NCBI GenBank assembly: GCA_900544135.1
Contig: UQTU01000017.1
Span: forward strand, 1 to 56,153
Reading direction: 5' to 3'
DNA: 56,153 nucleotides
From: an uncultured Collinsella sp.
GTDB taxonomy: Bacteria; Actinomycetota; Coriobacteriia; Coriobacteriales; Coriobacteriaceae
In this document: positions 16,236 to 25,532 of the stretch, piece by piece
How positions within the stretch are numbered: position 1 is the first letter of the stretch
How the letters are laid out: each line of letters begins with the position of its first letter
The notes under the pieces: model-generated
Seen by the model: only the letters and a program-made list of their open reading frames with translations
Told to the model about the DNA's origin: nothing
Database searches by the model: none
Program-made: the position numbers and the translations under genes

Positions 16236-17150
16236 CTACCAGCTTTTCTCGATATCGCGAATGCGTCGATAGAGCCAATCGTTTTGCGGCACCTGGATAT
16301 CGTGTTTGGCTGCGAGGCGGCAGATGGTGCCCGCGAACTCATCAACCTCGGTTTTGCGCCTTGCGATGCGGTCTTGAGCCATCGAGGGCATACCGGCGGG
16401 GTCGATTCCCTCGATGAGGTGCACCATTTGCGTCAGGTCTGCCTCGGTCAGCTCAATGCCCTCGGCGTTAGCGACCGCAAGCGTTTCGCGCATGGCGGAA
16501 ACAAAGCAGCGACGCTGCTCGGAGCCCGGCTCCGTGGCGCTTCCGTAGGTCCCGCCGTAGGCCATGCAGGTCTGGTTGATGCCGTCGTTGAGCATGAGTT
16601 TGGCCCACATACGGTGCGCAATGTCGCTCTCGACGGTATGGGCGACGCCGCAGCGCGTATAGAGCTCGTCGATGGTGGTAACGGTTGCGGGCTCGGTGCC
16701 CGCTGCCGCGCCAAAGCGAATCTCGCCCGCATTGGTAAAGGTGAGCTCTCCGTTGAGGAACACGGCGTCCATGCCTTGGCAGATGCCCAGGACGGTGTGC
16801 TCCCAGCCAAAGCGCTCGGCAATCTTTTGCTCGCTCGTAATGCCGTTGCACAGCGAGGCGATGAGCGTATTGGGGCCCACGATGTGTTCCATAGTCTTGA
16901 GCGCCTGGTCGAGTCCAGTCGTCTTGACCGTGAGAATGACCAGATCGGCGGGCGTTGCCTCGCTGGCGCGCACGGACTTGAGTGCGCAGGGCTCGCCGTT
17001 GACCGTAAGGGCGTCGCCTGCGTGACGCTCGAAACGGGCGTCGTCCATGACGTATTCGACGGCATCGTCGCCGAGTGCCTGGGCGATCATGCTGCCGTAG
17101 AGTAGCCCGACGCCGCCCTTGCCGATAAAGGCGACCTTGTTGATCTGCAT
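16236..17150 (-). CDS. ketopantoate reductase family (PanE/ApbA) protein
   Basis: A 304-residue NADP-dependent reductase. The N-terminal Rossmann motif is VAFIGKGGVGLLYG, followed by ILTVKTTGLDQAL with the family Lys. The C-terminal helical domain has MWAKLMLNDGINQTCMAY (catalytic-region Lys and Asn) and GMPSMAQDRIARRKTEVDEFAG. PanE makes pantoate for CoA synthesis, but the family also has other 2-ketoacid substrates, so specificity is uncertain. The second in-frame ATG is chosen because GAGGAG lies nine bases before it and abuts the first ATG. Confidence 0.9.
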   Translation of the reverse strand: MQINKVAFIGKGGVGLLYGSMIAQALGDDAVEYVMDDARFERHAGDALTVNGEPCALKSVRASEATPADLVILTVKTTGLDQALKTMEHIVGPNTLIASLCNGITSEQKIAERFGWEHTVLGICQGMDAVFLNGELTFTNAGEIRFGAAAGTEPATVTTIDELYTRCGVAHTVESDIAHRMWAKLMLNDGINQTCMAYGGTYGSATEPGSEQRRCFVSAMRETLAVANAEGIELTEADLTQMVHLIEGIDPAGMPSMAQDRIARRKTEVDEFAGTICRLAAKHDIQVPQNDWLYRRIRDIEKSW

Positions 17151-17167
17151 GTGAATCATCTCCTCAT

Positions 17168-17195
17168 ATAAAAGGCGCCCGCGTAAGGGGCGCCT
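17168..17195 (-). terminator. terminator of the small leftward gene
   Basis: On the minus strand AGGCGCCC and GGGCGCCT form an 8-bp stem followed by TTTTAT. It lies downstream of the 64-residue gene and before the PanE-like gene. Confidence 0.75.
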
Positions 17196-17273
17196 GATGG
17201 ATTGTATGCTGCCAGGGTGATCGGTGGATGCGCGGGGCTGCTGTTATGAAAAAGAAACTATTGCACTGTGCGC

Positions 17274-17468
17274 TTATGCCGTGGAACAGGCCGCGAAAAC
17301 GCGTGCGGGATATCCAACGCCATCGCGCATCTTGGGGAAGGTGCAGAAGATGACGGCGCCTGTGGCGGGAAGCTCGTCCAGATGGTCCATGACCTCGATC
17401 TGATAGCGGTCGACCGAGAGGATGTATTGCTCGCCGGGATAGGGGTGGGCATCCTCACGTGTGGTCAC
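17274..17468 (-). CDS. small conserved-looking hypothetical protein
   Basis: A 64-residue protein from a GTG with AAGGGAGG six bases upstream. It is followed about 80 bases later by its own T-run terminator; both support a real gene. The sequence (TTREDAHPYPGEQYILSVDR..., ending VGYPARVFAACSTA) has no membrane segment or known motif that I recognise. It is divergent from the aldo/keto reductase gene. The plus-strand frame that overlaps it is only an upstream extension of that neighbour. Confidence 0.65.
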   Translation of the reverse strand: MTTREDAHPYPGEQYILSVDRYQIEVMDHLDELPATGAVIFCTFPKMRDGVGYPARVFAACSTA

Positions 17469-17630
17469 GCTCGCCTCCCTTCATCGGGCTTTTTGCTGAT
17501 GTTAAAGCGGTGCCGTGACAGCTCGATTTCTGCTGCGTTACGATACGTTCTCGATTGCGATTCCACGATGTTTCGGCCGCGTGACCATTGTGTTTCGCCT
17601 TGCCGAGCGCTGATGGCGAAGGGAGGGTCC

Positions 17631-18821
17631 GTGCAATACCGCGTTGACCCCAAAAGTGGTAACCGAATATCTGCTCTGGGTCTGGGCTGCATGAGGTTTC
17701 CCGGTGCGCCGGGACATCCCGATGCGAAGACGGCCGATGCCATCATTTCCCGTGCGGTGGAGCAGGGGATTAATTATCTGGATACCGCGTATCTCTATCC
17801 CGGCAACGAGGTGTGCGTGGGCGCCTCGCTTGAGCGCTTGGGACTGCGCGACCGGGTGTTGCTGGCGACTAAGTTGCCGCACGCTTCGTGTACTTGCGCA
17901 GAGGATTTCGACCGTTTCTTTGACGAACAGCTGCGTCGGCTACGGACCGACCGTATCGACTATTACCTTATGCACAACATTACCTCGCCCGCCCAGTGGG
18001 AACGTGTGGTGGCGTTGGGCATCGAGGACTGGATCGCGCGTCAAAAGGCGGCGGGGCGCATTCGCCAGATTGGTTTTTCGTATCACGGCAGCGCGGCGGA
18101 TTTCCTGACGGTGCTTGACGCATATGACTGGGATTTTTGCCAGATCCAGTACAACTATGCCGGCGAGCGTTACCAAGCGGGAACGGCAGGACTCATGGCG
18201 GCTGCGGAGCGCGGTCTTGCGGTGTTTGTGATGGAGCCACTGCTGGGCGGTCGTCTAGCGGGCAAACTTCCGCCGCGGGCACGCGCTGTGCTCGATGGCG
18301 CCCGTGACCCGCATTTGCGCACTCCGGCCGCCTGGGGGCTTTCGTGGGTGTGGAACCATCCTCAGGTGACGATGCTGCTTTCGGGTATGACCGATACCGC
18401 GCAAGTGGATGAGAACGCGGCGTTGGCCGATCGGGCCCTGCCGGATTCGATGACGGCTGCTCAGCTCGATGCCATCGCACGCGTGCTGAGGGAGTTTGAA
18501 AAATCGAATCGCGTGCCCTGCACGGGATGCGGCTATTGCATGCCGTGTCCTAAAGGCATCAATATCCCTGGGTGTTTTGCTGCCTACAACGCAAGCTATG
18601 CGCACAGCTGGTTTACGGGGCTGTCTCAATACTTTACGGCGAGCGCGGTGCGGACGAACGAGCCCAAGCTGGTGAGCAATTGCGTCAAGTGCGGCAAATG
18701 CGCGCGGCATTGCCCGCAGCACATCGATATCCCCGGGCGCTTGGACGACGTACGCCGCCGTTTTCAGCCTGGCCCCGTGACGGCGGTGCTTAAGGCCTTC
18801 GGCAAAACGCGCTCCTCGTGA
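17631..18821 (+). CDS. aldo/keto reductase with two 4Fe-4S motifs
   Basis: A 396-residue protein of the iron-sulfur aldo/keto reductase group. The N-terminal TIM barrel has RISALGLGCMRFP, the catalytic region YLDTAYLYPGNE and the His in YYLMHNI. The C-terminal ferredoxin-like part has CTGCGYCMPCPKGINIP (about residues 300-316) and CVKCGKCARHCPQHIDIP. It probably uses an electron carrier rather than only NADPH. The GTG start follows AAGGGAGGGTCC; the frame is open another 121 codons upstream across the divergent small gene, but without a ribosome site. Substrate unknown. Confidence 0.92.
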   Translation: MQYRVDPKSGNRISALGLGCMRFPGAPGHPDAKTADAIISRAVEQGINYLDTAYLYPGNEVCVGASLERLGLRDRVLLATKLPHASCTCAEDFDRFFDEQLRRLRTDRIDYYLMHNITSPAQWERVVALGIEDWIARQKAAGRIRQIGFSYHGSAADFLTVLDAYDWDFCQIQYNYAGERYQAGTAGLMAAAERGLAVFVMEPLLGGRLAGKLPPRARAVLDGARDPHLRTPAAWGLSWVWNHPQVTMLLSGMTDTAQVDENAALADRALPDSMTAAQLDAIARVLREFEKSNRVPCTGCGYCMPCPKGINIPGCFAAYNASYAHSWFTGLSQYFTASAVRTNEPKLVSNCVKCGKCARHCPQHIDIPGRLDDVRRRFQPGPVTAVLKAFGKTRSS

Positions 18822-18900
18822 CCCTTTTATAACTTGCGGTGGAATAGTTCCTGCTTGCGGCAGAATAAGGCATCGACAGGAACTATTTCACCGCAACTGA
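18822..18900 (+). repeat. 79-bp hairpin repeat, copy 1
   Basis: A 20-bp inverted repeat, TTGCGGTGGAATAGTTCCTG (18834-18853), pairs with 18877-18896 (one G-U), around a 23-base loop and preceded by CCCTTTTATAAC. Copy 2 (20009-20087) is identical except for one loop base and has the same orientation. It lies between a stop codon and the ribosome site of the next gene. It looks like a small mobile or REP-like intergenic element. Confidence 0.93.
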
Positions 18901-18911
18901 AGGGGGCTGTC

Positions 18912-19931
18912 GTGGGCCATCGGGATTCATGTGATGATTTGCGTGAGGTTCGTTGGGGCGTTTTGGGCGCTGGACGCATTTCTCATCGATTTGCATCGTC
19001 GCTCAAGAAGGTCGACGGGGCACGGCTGGTGGCTGCGGCCGGCCGCACTCCTGCACATGTCGAGGAATTTTGCCGAGCGTTTTCGATTGATGCCGCGCAC
19101 AGTTATGCCACGGCTGACGATAGCGGCGATGCGGCTTATGATGCGCTGATTGCCGACCCCGATGTCGACGCAATCTACTTGGCTCTTCCGCATGGCATGC
19201 ATGCGCATTGGGTCTGTCGGGCACTGCGCGCGGGAAAGGCCGTACTGTGCGAAAAGCCGGCCGTTTTGAATGAAGAAGAGGCCCATGCGATCGCCTCCGT
19301 TTCCCGTGAGTGCGGTGTGCCGTTTATGGAGGCGATGAAAAATCGGTTTTGTCCGATGCGTACTCGCGTGAAGGGCTTGCTTGCGTCGGGCGAGCTCGGC
19401 CGTATCGTTTCGATCGAAAGCGTGCAAAAACTCGATTATGGTGAGTCCCCTTCGAGTTATCTACTCGGTCCGTTGCAGGGTGGCTGTCTATATGACATGG
19501 GCTGCTATGCAGTCGGGTGGTTTGAGGATCTGCTTGCGGGCGCGTGCGATGTTTCGTCTCGTGAAGTTCGCTGGCGTGACGTATCGGGCGGCCGCGTGGA
19601 TTGGGCCGATGAGATCCATATGAGTGTCGGCGGTATACCCATTCATATGGCGTGTGACGGCAAAGCAGCATATGAAAGCCGCTTAATGATTGCCTGCGAG
19701 CGGGGCTCGTTGGAAATCGAGCGCCTCCATCGCCCCGAGCTCGCCCATGTGAGGTACTCCGACGGACGAATGCTCGAAGTAAATGCCCCGTTTGAGGTCG
19801 ATGATTTCTACGGCGAAATCCAGCATGCGACCCAGCTCATCCGGGCGGGGAAACTCGAGAGTCCCGTCATGCCCCTTGCCGCCACACAGCGCTGCGCGCG
19901 CATTATCGATGCAATCCGTCTAGCCCTCTAG
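18912..19931 (+). CDS. Gfo/Idh/MocA-family oxidoreductase
   Basis: A 339-residue NAD(P)-dependent dehydrogenase. It has the Rossmann motif VRWGVLGAGRISHRF, the EKP motif (VLCEKPAVLNEEEA) and the C-terminal domain GGCLYDMGCYAVGWF. It is unlike the Gfo/Idh/MocA gene at 10.4-11.5 kb in detail and resembles trans-1,2-dihydrobenzenediol or D-xylose dehydrogenase-type members. The GTG start follows AAGGGGGC. An ATG 26 codons upstream lies inside the hairpin repeat and is not a credible start. The gene is bracketed by the two copies of the 79-bp repeat. Confidence 0.9.
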   Translation: MGHRDSCDDLREVRWGVLGAGRISHRFASSLKKVDGARLVAAAGRTPAHVEEFCRAFSIDAAHSYATADDSGDAAYDALIADPDVDAIYLALPHGMHAHWVCRALRAGKAVLCEKPAVLNEEEAHAIASVSRECGVPFMEAMKNRFCPMRTRVKGLLASGELGRIVSIESVQKLDYGESPSSYLLGPLQGGCLYDMGCYAVGWFEDLLAGACDVSSREVRWRDVSGGRVDWADEIHMSVGGIPIHMACDGKAAYESRLMIACERGSLEIERLHRPELAHVRYSDGRMLEVNAPFEVDDFYGEIQHATQLIRAGKLESPVMPLAATQRCARIIDAIRLAL

Positions 19932-20008
19932 GACCTGGCGCTGACGCGTGAGGGATCATGACGCCGGCGCCCGTAGCCGTAGTGCTTGGTGCCCCGCATC
20001 TCTGATGC

Positions 20009-20087
20009 CCCTTTTATAACTTGCGGTGGAATAGTTCCTGTTTGCGGCAGAATAAGGCATCGACAGGAACTATTTCACCGCAACTGA
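20009..20087 (+). repeat. 79-bp hairpin repeat, copy 2
   Basis: Same element as copy 1, differing by one base in the loop (T for C). Its arms are at 20021-20040 and 20064-20083. It ends 16 bases before the endonuclease IV start codon, next to GAGGGGGAG. Confidence 0.93.
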
Positions 20088-20103
20088 TGAGGGGGAGCTG
20101 GGG

Positions 20104-20970
20104 ATGCTGACGATCGGGTGTCATCTATCCACGACGAAGGGCTATCGGGCGATGGGGGAGACGGCGTTGTCAATTGGCGCCAATACCTTTGCATTCTTTA
20201 CACGCAACCCGCGCGGCGGCAAGGCGAAAGACCTTGACATGGATGACGTGGCCGCCCTGCGCGAGCTTATGGAACAGAACGATTTTGGCCCGCTTGTGGC
20301 TCATGCCCCGTATACCTATAACCCTTGCTCGGCCAAAGAGCGGGCGCGCGAGTTTGCCTTGGAGGCCATGGCGGAGGACCTGCGGCGCATGGAAGCGCTG
20401 CCCGGCAACTACTACAACTTCCATCCCGGTGCGCATGTGGGGCAGGGCTCCGACGCCGGCATTCAGATGATCGTCGACACCCTGTGCCAGGTGATGTTTG
20501 AGGGCCAACAGACGACGGTGCTGCTCGAGACCATGGCCGGCAAGGGCACCGAGGTGGGCCGCAGCTTTGAGGAACTGGCACTCATCATCCAGGGCGTTGC
20601 CGACAAGTGCCCCGAGCTGTCGGCCAAGTTGGGCGTTTGCTTGGACACCTGCCATGTGAATGACGCCGGCTACGACATCGTCCACGATCTTGAAGGCGTG
20701 CTCGACGAGTTCGATTGTGTGGTGGGTATCGAGCGCCTGCGCGCCGTGCATATCAATGACTCCAAGAACCCCTGCGGCGCCCATAAGGACCGCCACGAAT
20801 GCATCGGTAAGGGCTACCTGGGTAGCGAAGAGTTTGGCGGCGGTATGCAGGTTATGCAGAATATTGTATCGAATGGCCGCTTGCGCGCATTGCCATTCAT
20901 TTTGGAGACACCGAACGAACTTGCAGGTTATGCGGCTGAAATCAAATTGTTAAGGTCATTGCAGCAGTGA
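20104..20970 (+). CDS. nfo: endonuclease IV (AP endonuclease)
   Basis: Cuts DNA 5' to abasic sites in base-excision repair, using a three-zinc TIM barrel. The 288-residue protein opens MLTIGCHLSTTKGY. It shows the family segments NTFAFFTRNPR, LVAHAPY, YNFHPGAHVGQG, LLETMAGKGTEVG, GVCLDTCHVNDAGYD, VHINDSK and DRHECIGKGYLG, and ends PFILETPN. All three standard signatures are intact. The start is supported by GAGGGGGAGCTGGGG. Confidence 0.95.
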   Translation: MLTIGCHLSTTKGYRAMGETALSIGANTFAFFTRNPRGGKAKDLDMDDVAALRELMEQNDFGPLVAHAPYTYNPCSAKERAREFALEAMAEDLRRMEALPGNYYNFHPGAHVGQGSDAGIQMIVDTLCQVMFEGQQTTVLLETMAGKGTEVGRSFEELALIIQGVADKCPELSAKLGVCLDTCHVNDAGYDIVHDLEGVLDEFDCVVGIERLRAVHINDSKNPCGAHKDRHECIGKGYLGSEEFGGGMQVMQNIVSNGRLRALPFILETPNELAGYAAEIKLLRSLQQ

Positions 20971-21031
20971 TGACTGTCATAAAGTGGAGTGCTCCATTCA
21001 CGTTATGGGTTTGTTTCAATCAGTTTTCTAA

Positions 21032-21060
21032 TTGCGGATTCTTCCAAGCGGGTGCATAAT
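21032..21060 (+). promoter_or_regulatory. promoter of the amino acid ABC transporter genes
   Basis: TTGCGG (-35) and CATAAT (-10) are separated by 17 bases, about 57 bases before the start codon of the binding protein. Confidence 0.55.
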
Positions 21061-21117
21061 AACCCTCAGTTTTTGCAGACCCCTGAATCACGTGGGGTCA
21101 TTGGAAGGAGACTGATT

Positions 21118-21978
21118 ATGAAGCTGAAGAAGCTTGGCGCATTTGCCGCCACGGGTGCTATGGCGCTCGCCCTTGCTCTGACGGGCTGCGGCTCGTCCAA
21201 CGCCACCTCTGGTTCTGATGCCAGTTCCAGCAGCTCTGACGACGCTAAGGTCGAGAAGGTCGACGGTTCCAAGGAGTACGCGCTCGTCAAGGACGGTACG
21301 CTGACCGTCGGCACCTCTGCCGAGTACGCTCCGTTTGAGTACAAGGATGACAATGGCGACTACCAGGGCTTTGACCTTGAACTCATTAAGGCTATCGGCG
21401 ATAAGCTGGGTCTGGATGTCGAGTATGTCAACAATGATTTTGACACGCTCGTCCCCGGCGTTGCTTCGGGCGCCAAGTACGACGTCGCCATCGCGGCTAT
21501 CACCGACACGCCCGAGCGTGAGAAGGAAGTCACTTTCTCCGATTCCTACTACATGGACGATCAGGCTATCGTGACCAAGGTCGATAACACCGATATCACG
21601 GCCGACAACTTCAGCGAGAAGCTCAACAACGCCGACGCTACCATCATCGTCCAGTCTGGCTCGACCGCCGAGGCCTTTGCCCAGGAGAACTTCCCCAAGG
21701 CCAAGATTGTCCCCTACAAGGACGCCACCGAGTGCTTCAGCGCCCTGCAGTCCGATAAGGGCGACGCCGTAGTCACCAACCGCTCCGTTGCCAGCCAGCT
21801 GACCGCCGAGCAGTTCAACACCTGCCAGACCATCAAGCAGGTCAGCACCGGCGAGGAGTACGCCATCGCCATCAACCAGGGCAACACCAAGCTCAAGGAC
21901 GACATCAACCAGGCCATCAAGGACCTGACTGACGACGGTACCGTCGACGCCCTCATGGCTAAGTACAACATCAAGTAA
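21118..21978 (+). CDS. polar amino acid ABC transporter, substrate-binding lipoprotein
   Basis: A 286-residue extracytoplasmic solute-binding protein. The lipoprotein signal ends LALTGCGSS with the lipidated Cys24. A Ser/Asp-rich linker follows, then a family 3 fold (LTVGTSAEYAPFEYKDDNGDYQGFDLELIKAIGDKL...). Family 3 members bind polar amino acids such as Gln, Arg, His or cystine; the ligand is not readable here. GGAAGGAGACTGATT precedes the ATG. Permease and ATPase genes follow, with a partial terminator after this gene that would raise the binding protein over the membrane parts. Confidence 0.94.
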   Translation: MKLKKLGAFAATGAMALALALTGCGSSNATSGSDASSSSSDDAKVEKVDGSKEYALVKDGTLTVGTSAEYAPFEYKDDNGDYQGFDLELIKAIGDKLGLDVEYVNNDFDTLVPGVASGAKYDVAIAAITDTPEREKEVTFSDSYYMDDQAIVTKVDNTDITADNFSEKLNNADATIIVQSGSTAEAFAQENFPKAKIVPYKDATECFSALQSDKGDAVVTNRSVASQLTAEQFNTCQTIKQVSTGEEYAIAINQGNTKLKDDINQAIKDLTDDGTVDALMAKYNIK

Positions 21979-22000
21979 AATAACTACTTGATTGCGCGCG

Positions 22001-22032
22001 GGCCCTTTCCGTTTTGGCGGAGAGGGCCTTTG
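22001..22032 (+). terminator. attenuating terminator between binding protein and permease genes
   Basis: GGCCCTTTCCG pairs with CGGAGAGGGCC (one U-G pair), followed by only TTT. It is likely a leaky terminator or mRNA-stabilising stem that favours the binding protein. Confidence 0.6.
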
Positions 22033-22096
22033 GGCTTCTCTTGACGGAGAGTGTTTCCGTCTCGTTTTGCCGGCAACTTCTACGATAGGAGCCACC

Positions 22097-23458
22097 TTGT
22101 CTCGACTGAACAAAGGGGCTGCGGAGCAGCGTTTTCCACTGCCCGCCTTGCTCCAAAAGCTAGCCTGCGCCATGGCCGTGGCGCTCGCGCTGGTGTGCGT
22201 GGGGGCATATGCGCCCACGACCGCCCAGGCGCTTGAGACCGCAAAGATTACCGCCCGACCCAACACCGGTTCGGGCAGCGCTGTGGTCGGCGGCACCGAG
22301 ACGCGCATTACCTGGGAAGTTCAGGCCGATGCCGACGAGGAGCTGAGCGGTCTTTCTCTGACGTTTGTCGACGGCACAACGTTTGGTACCGATGACACGC
22401 GATTGACGATGCTCTCGGGCGAGGACCTCATGGATCGTACGCCCATGAAGCCCACGTGCAAGGCTGACGGCCAGACGCTCAAGATTGACTTTGGCGAGAC
22501 GGCGCCTGCCGGCGGCTTTTTCCGTGTCGAGGTTTACGGCGTGACGTTCCCCGTCGAGGGCGGCGATGAGGCCTTTAGCGGAACCTATACGCTCGCCGAC
22601 GGTTCGACCAAGAAGATTTCCAAGATTCCTTCCGTCGAGATTAAGGGCGTGACGGCGTTCGATAACTTCCTGGCCGACCTTAAGGAACAGCCGTGGGTCG
22701 AGGCATGGAATTCCAACATGTTCCTTCGCCTGTTCCTGAACCCGGTCATTTTGGTCCAGAGCCTGCCGATCGTCTTCAAGGGCTTCCTTATGTCGCTCTC
22801 GATCGTGCTCGTGGCGTTTCCGCTGGCGATCCCCTTTGGCTTTGCCCTGTCGCTTATGCGCATATCCAAATCGCGCATCCTGCGTTGCCTTGCCGGCATC
22901 TACGTGAATGTCATCCGCGGTACGCCGGCGTTCCTGCAGATCTATATTGCATTCTTTGGCCTGCCGCTTGCCGGCGTCAAGGTGGACGACTATGTCTTGG
23001 GCGTTATCGTCATGGCCATGAACTCGTCTGCGTATCTGTGCGAGATTTTCCGTGCCGGTATTCAATCGATCCCCAAGGGCCAGAACGAGGCCGCTCGTTC
23101 GCTGGGTATGAATGCCTTCCAGACGCTGCTCTACGTTATGATTCCGCAGACGTTCCGCAATGTCCTGCCTACGCTGACCAGCGAGTTTATCCTGCTCTAC
23201 AAGGATACGTCGCTGCTCGCCGCCGTGGGCGTGGTCGAGATCGTCATGAACGCCCGCACCATCGTGGCAACGACGGGCTCCATTACGCCGTATGTGGTTG
23301 CCGCCCTGTTCTATCTGGTCATTACCCTGCCGCTTGCGCGCTTGGTGAGCGGTCTTGAGGCGAGGCTGCTGGGTACGGCCGAAACCAAAAAGAAGCGTCC
23401 CACCAAGAGCGCCGGACAGGTTGTCGCGACGCCCGCCGACCATATCGCTGGTCTGTAA
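22097..23458 (+). CDS. amino acid ABC transporter permease with an exported N-terminal domain
   Basis: A 453-residue protein. A signal-like helix (about residues 20-45) precedes roughly 150 residues of Thr/Gly-rich beta-type sequence predicted outside the membrane. A standard HisM/GlnP permease follows from about residue 215, with several helices and the EAA loop EAARSLGMNAFQTLLYVMIPQ that contacts the ATPase. The usual permease alone is about 220 residues, so the front half is extra. Start at the TTG after GATAGGAGCCACC. Ten codons upstream of the ATPase start lies its stop, so they are co-transcribed. The exported part might bind the wall, the substrate or the binding protein. Confidence 0.88.
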   Translation: MSRLNKGAAEQRFPLPALLQKLACAMAVALALVCVGAYAPTTAQALETAKITARPNTGSGSAVVGGTETRITWEVQADADEELSGLSLTFVDGTTFGTDDTRLTMLSGEDLMDRTPMKPTCKADGQTLKIDFGETAPAGGFFRVEVYGVTFPVEGGDEAFSGTYTLADGSTKKISKIPSVEIKGVTAFDNFLADLKEQPWVEAWNSNMFLRLFLNPVILVQSLPIVFKGFLMSLSIVLVAFPLAIPFGFALSLMRISKSRILRCLAGIYVNVIRGTPAFLQIYIAFFGLPLAGVKVDDYVLGVIVMAMNSSAYLCEIFRAGIQSIPKGQNEAARSLGMNAFQTLLYVMIPQTFRNVLPTLTSEFILLYKDTSLLAAVGVVEIVMNARTIVATTGSITPYVVAALFYLVITLPLARLVSGLEARLLGTAETKKKRPTKSAGQVVATPADHIAGL

Positions 23459-23470
23459 GGAGGTTCTATT

Positions 23471-24223
<753 letters not shown>

Positions 24224-24251
24224 CCGCTTTATATGACTGACACAGCAGAAA

Positions 24252-24284
24252 ACGGGAGCCGGATGTGATCCGGCTCCCGTTTTT
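24252..24284 (+). terminator. terminator of the amino acid transporter genes
   Basis: ACGGGAGCCGGAT and ATCCGGCTCCCGT form a perfect 13-bp stem with a three-base loop, flanked by A and T runs, so it could serve both strands. Confidence 0.93.
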
Positions 24285-24340
24285 GTTGGGACGCGAATGT
24301 GTTTTGGTGCAGAGCGCGTTACGGGCGGAGCTCATTGCAG

Positions 24341-24760
24341 CTAGGCGAGCTCGGCTCCAAGGGCGCGGCAGGCCGCCTCGCCCTCATCGTCGGGGGCGTC
24401 GTAACAGATGACGGAGTCGACCACGTTGACGCCTGCCTCGTCGGCGTCCGCCTTCCAATTGTCCATCCATTCGCCTTCGGCCCACGAATAAGAGCCAAAG
24501 AGGACGACCTTCTTGTCGCCGAGGGTCTCCTTGACTTCGTCCCACATCGGTTGGAACTCATCGTATTCAAGCTCCTCGGAGCCCATGGCGGGGCAACCGA
24601 AGGCGAAGGCATCATAGTCGGCGGCCCTGTCGGCAGAGAAGTCGGCGCAGGGGATGACTTCGGCCTCGGCGCCCGCGGACGTGGTGCCCTCGGCAACGAG
24701 GTTTGCCATGGCCTCGGTGTTGCCCGTGCCGCTCCAGTAGACGACGGCGATCTTGCTCAT
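24341..24760 (-). CDS. short-chain flavodoxin
   Basis: A 139-residue FMN electron carrier. The phosphate loop SGTGNTEAMA begins about residue 10, and the isoalloxazine loops are in FGCPAMGSEELEYDEF and FGSYSWAEGEWMD. Flavodoxins replace ferredoxin when iron is short. It follows the DUF3793 gene on the same strand (47 bases apart), with AAAGGACTCAAC before the ATG. The longer open frame upstream is not coding. Confidence 0.94.
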   Translation of the reverse strand: MSKIAVVYWSGTGNTEAMANLVAEGTTSAGAEAEVIPCADFSADRAADYDAFAFGCPAMGSEELEYDEFQPMWDEVKETLGDKKVVLFGSYSWAEGEWMDNWKADADEAGVNVVDSVICYDAPDDEGEAACRALGAELA

Positions 24761-24806
24761 GTTGAGTCCTTTCGGTTGTGCGGCGTGCGGTCGCGGTTTG
24801 TACGTT

Positions 24807-25511
24807 CTATCGGGTCGCCTGGGCAAGTTGCGCCAAGCTGCAGCCCTGCTGATAGATAAAGGTGAGGTGTTGGGTGCAGGCACGGTACGCATCAAACGTC
24901 GCAAGCGCCTGCTCGATATTCGTATAGACCTTCCAGGCTCCAAAGATCTTGTAGTTCTCGCCACGCTGAGCGATGAACTCGTATACGTCGTCGCAGGGGT
25001 ACCCCAGGAAGTAGCCAATCTCGTGTGGAAATTCGCAGGCGCAGTCGTTGTTGCAGCAGGCTTGCTGATCCAGTGCGCATCGAGTCTGGCCGCAGGCGCA
25101 TTCCGCGGCGTTATTGCTCGCGAGCGTGATGCGTGATGCCAGGTGCACAAGACATGCCGAGAGGTTGCCGGTGTCGTAGCCCTTCTTGGCGAGTGCCGTT
25201 TTGGCGCGCGGGTCAGCAAGGTAAGTGGCGAGGCTATTGGGCCGATATGCGTATACGAGCGCCCCGCAGGGGCGCCAGACCAAAACGCTCAGATGGATAC
25301 CGAACGGATTAAGCTCGCGGTTGCACCGGGCGATAACGTTGAGCAGGCGTGCTCGGCGATCCTCGATCGCCGCAGTTACGCTTGAGCCGTCTTGATCGGC
25401 ATAGACTCCTGGATAGGTAAAGAGCGATGCCGGTTTGATGCCCGCGAGCGTGGGGGAGCAGTTGCGCACGACTGCCGCCTGAAACGTTGGGATGTCTATG
25501 GTTCGAGTCAC
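24807..25511 (-). CDS. DUF3793 family protein
   Basis: A 234-residue cytoplasmic protein recognised by the DUF3793 segment FPHEIGYFLGYPCDDVYEFI near the C-terminus and the central LVYAYRP. A Cys-rich stretch (CACGQTRCALDQQACCNNDCAC, about residues 137-158) precedes that segment and looks like a metal or cluster site not usual in the family. The function of DUF3793 is unknown; it often neighbours flavodoxin and metal-uptake genes. GTG start after TAAGGAGCGTC. First gene of a two-gene leftward unit. Confidence 0.85.
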   Translation of the reverse strand: MTRTIDIPTFQAAVVRNCSPTLAGIKPASLFTYPGVYADQDGSSVTAAIEDRRARLLNVIARCNRELNPFGIHLSVLVWRPCGALVYAYRPNSLATYLADPRAKTALAKKGYDTGNLSACLVHLASRITLASNNAAECACGQTRCALDQQACCNNDCACEFPHEIGYFLGYPCDDVYEFIAQRGENYKIFGAWKVYTNIEQALATFDAYRACTQHLTFIYQQGCSLAQLAQATR

Positions 25512-25532
25512 GACGCTCCTTACGGATCTAAA

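Noticed and set aside
17268..17630. upstream extension of the aldo/keto reductase frame
   Set aside because: It crosses a divergent small gene, has no ribosome site, and the family begins at the GTG after AAGGGAGGGTCC.
20971..21117. riboswitch upstream of the amino acid binding protein
   Set aside because: No conserved riboswitch core is recognisable; a normal promoter explains the region.
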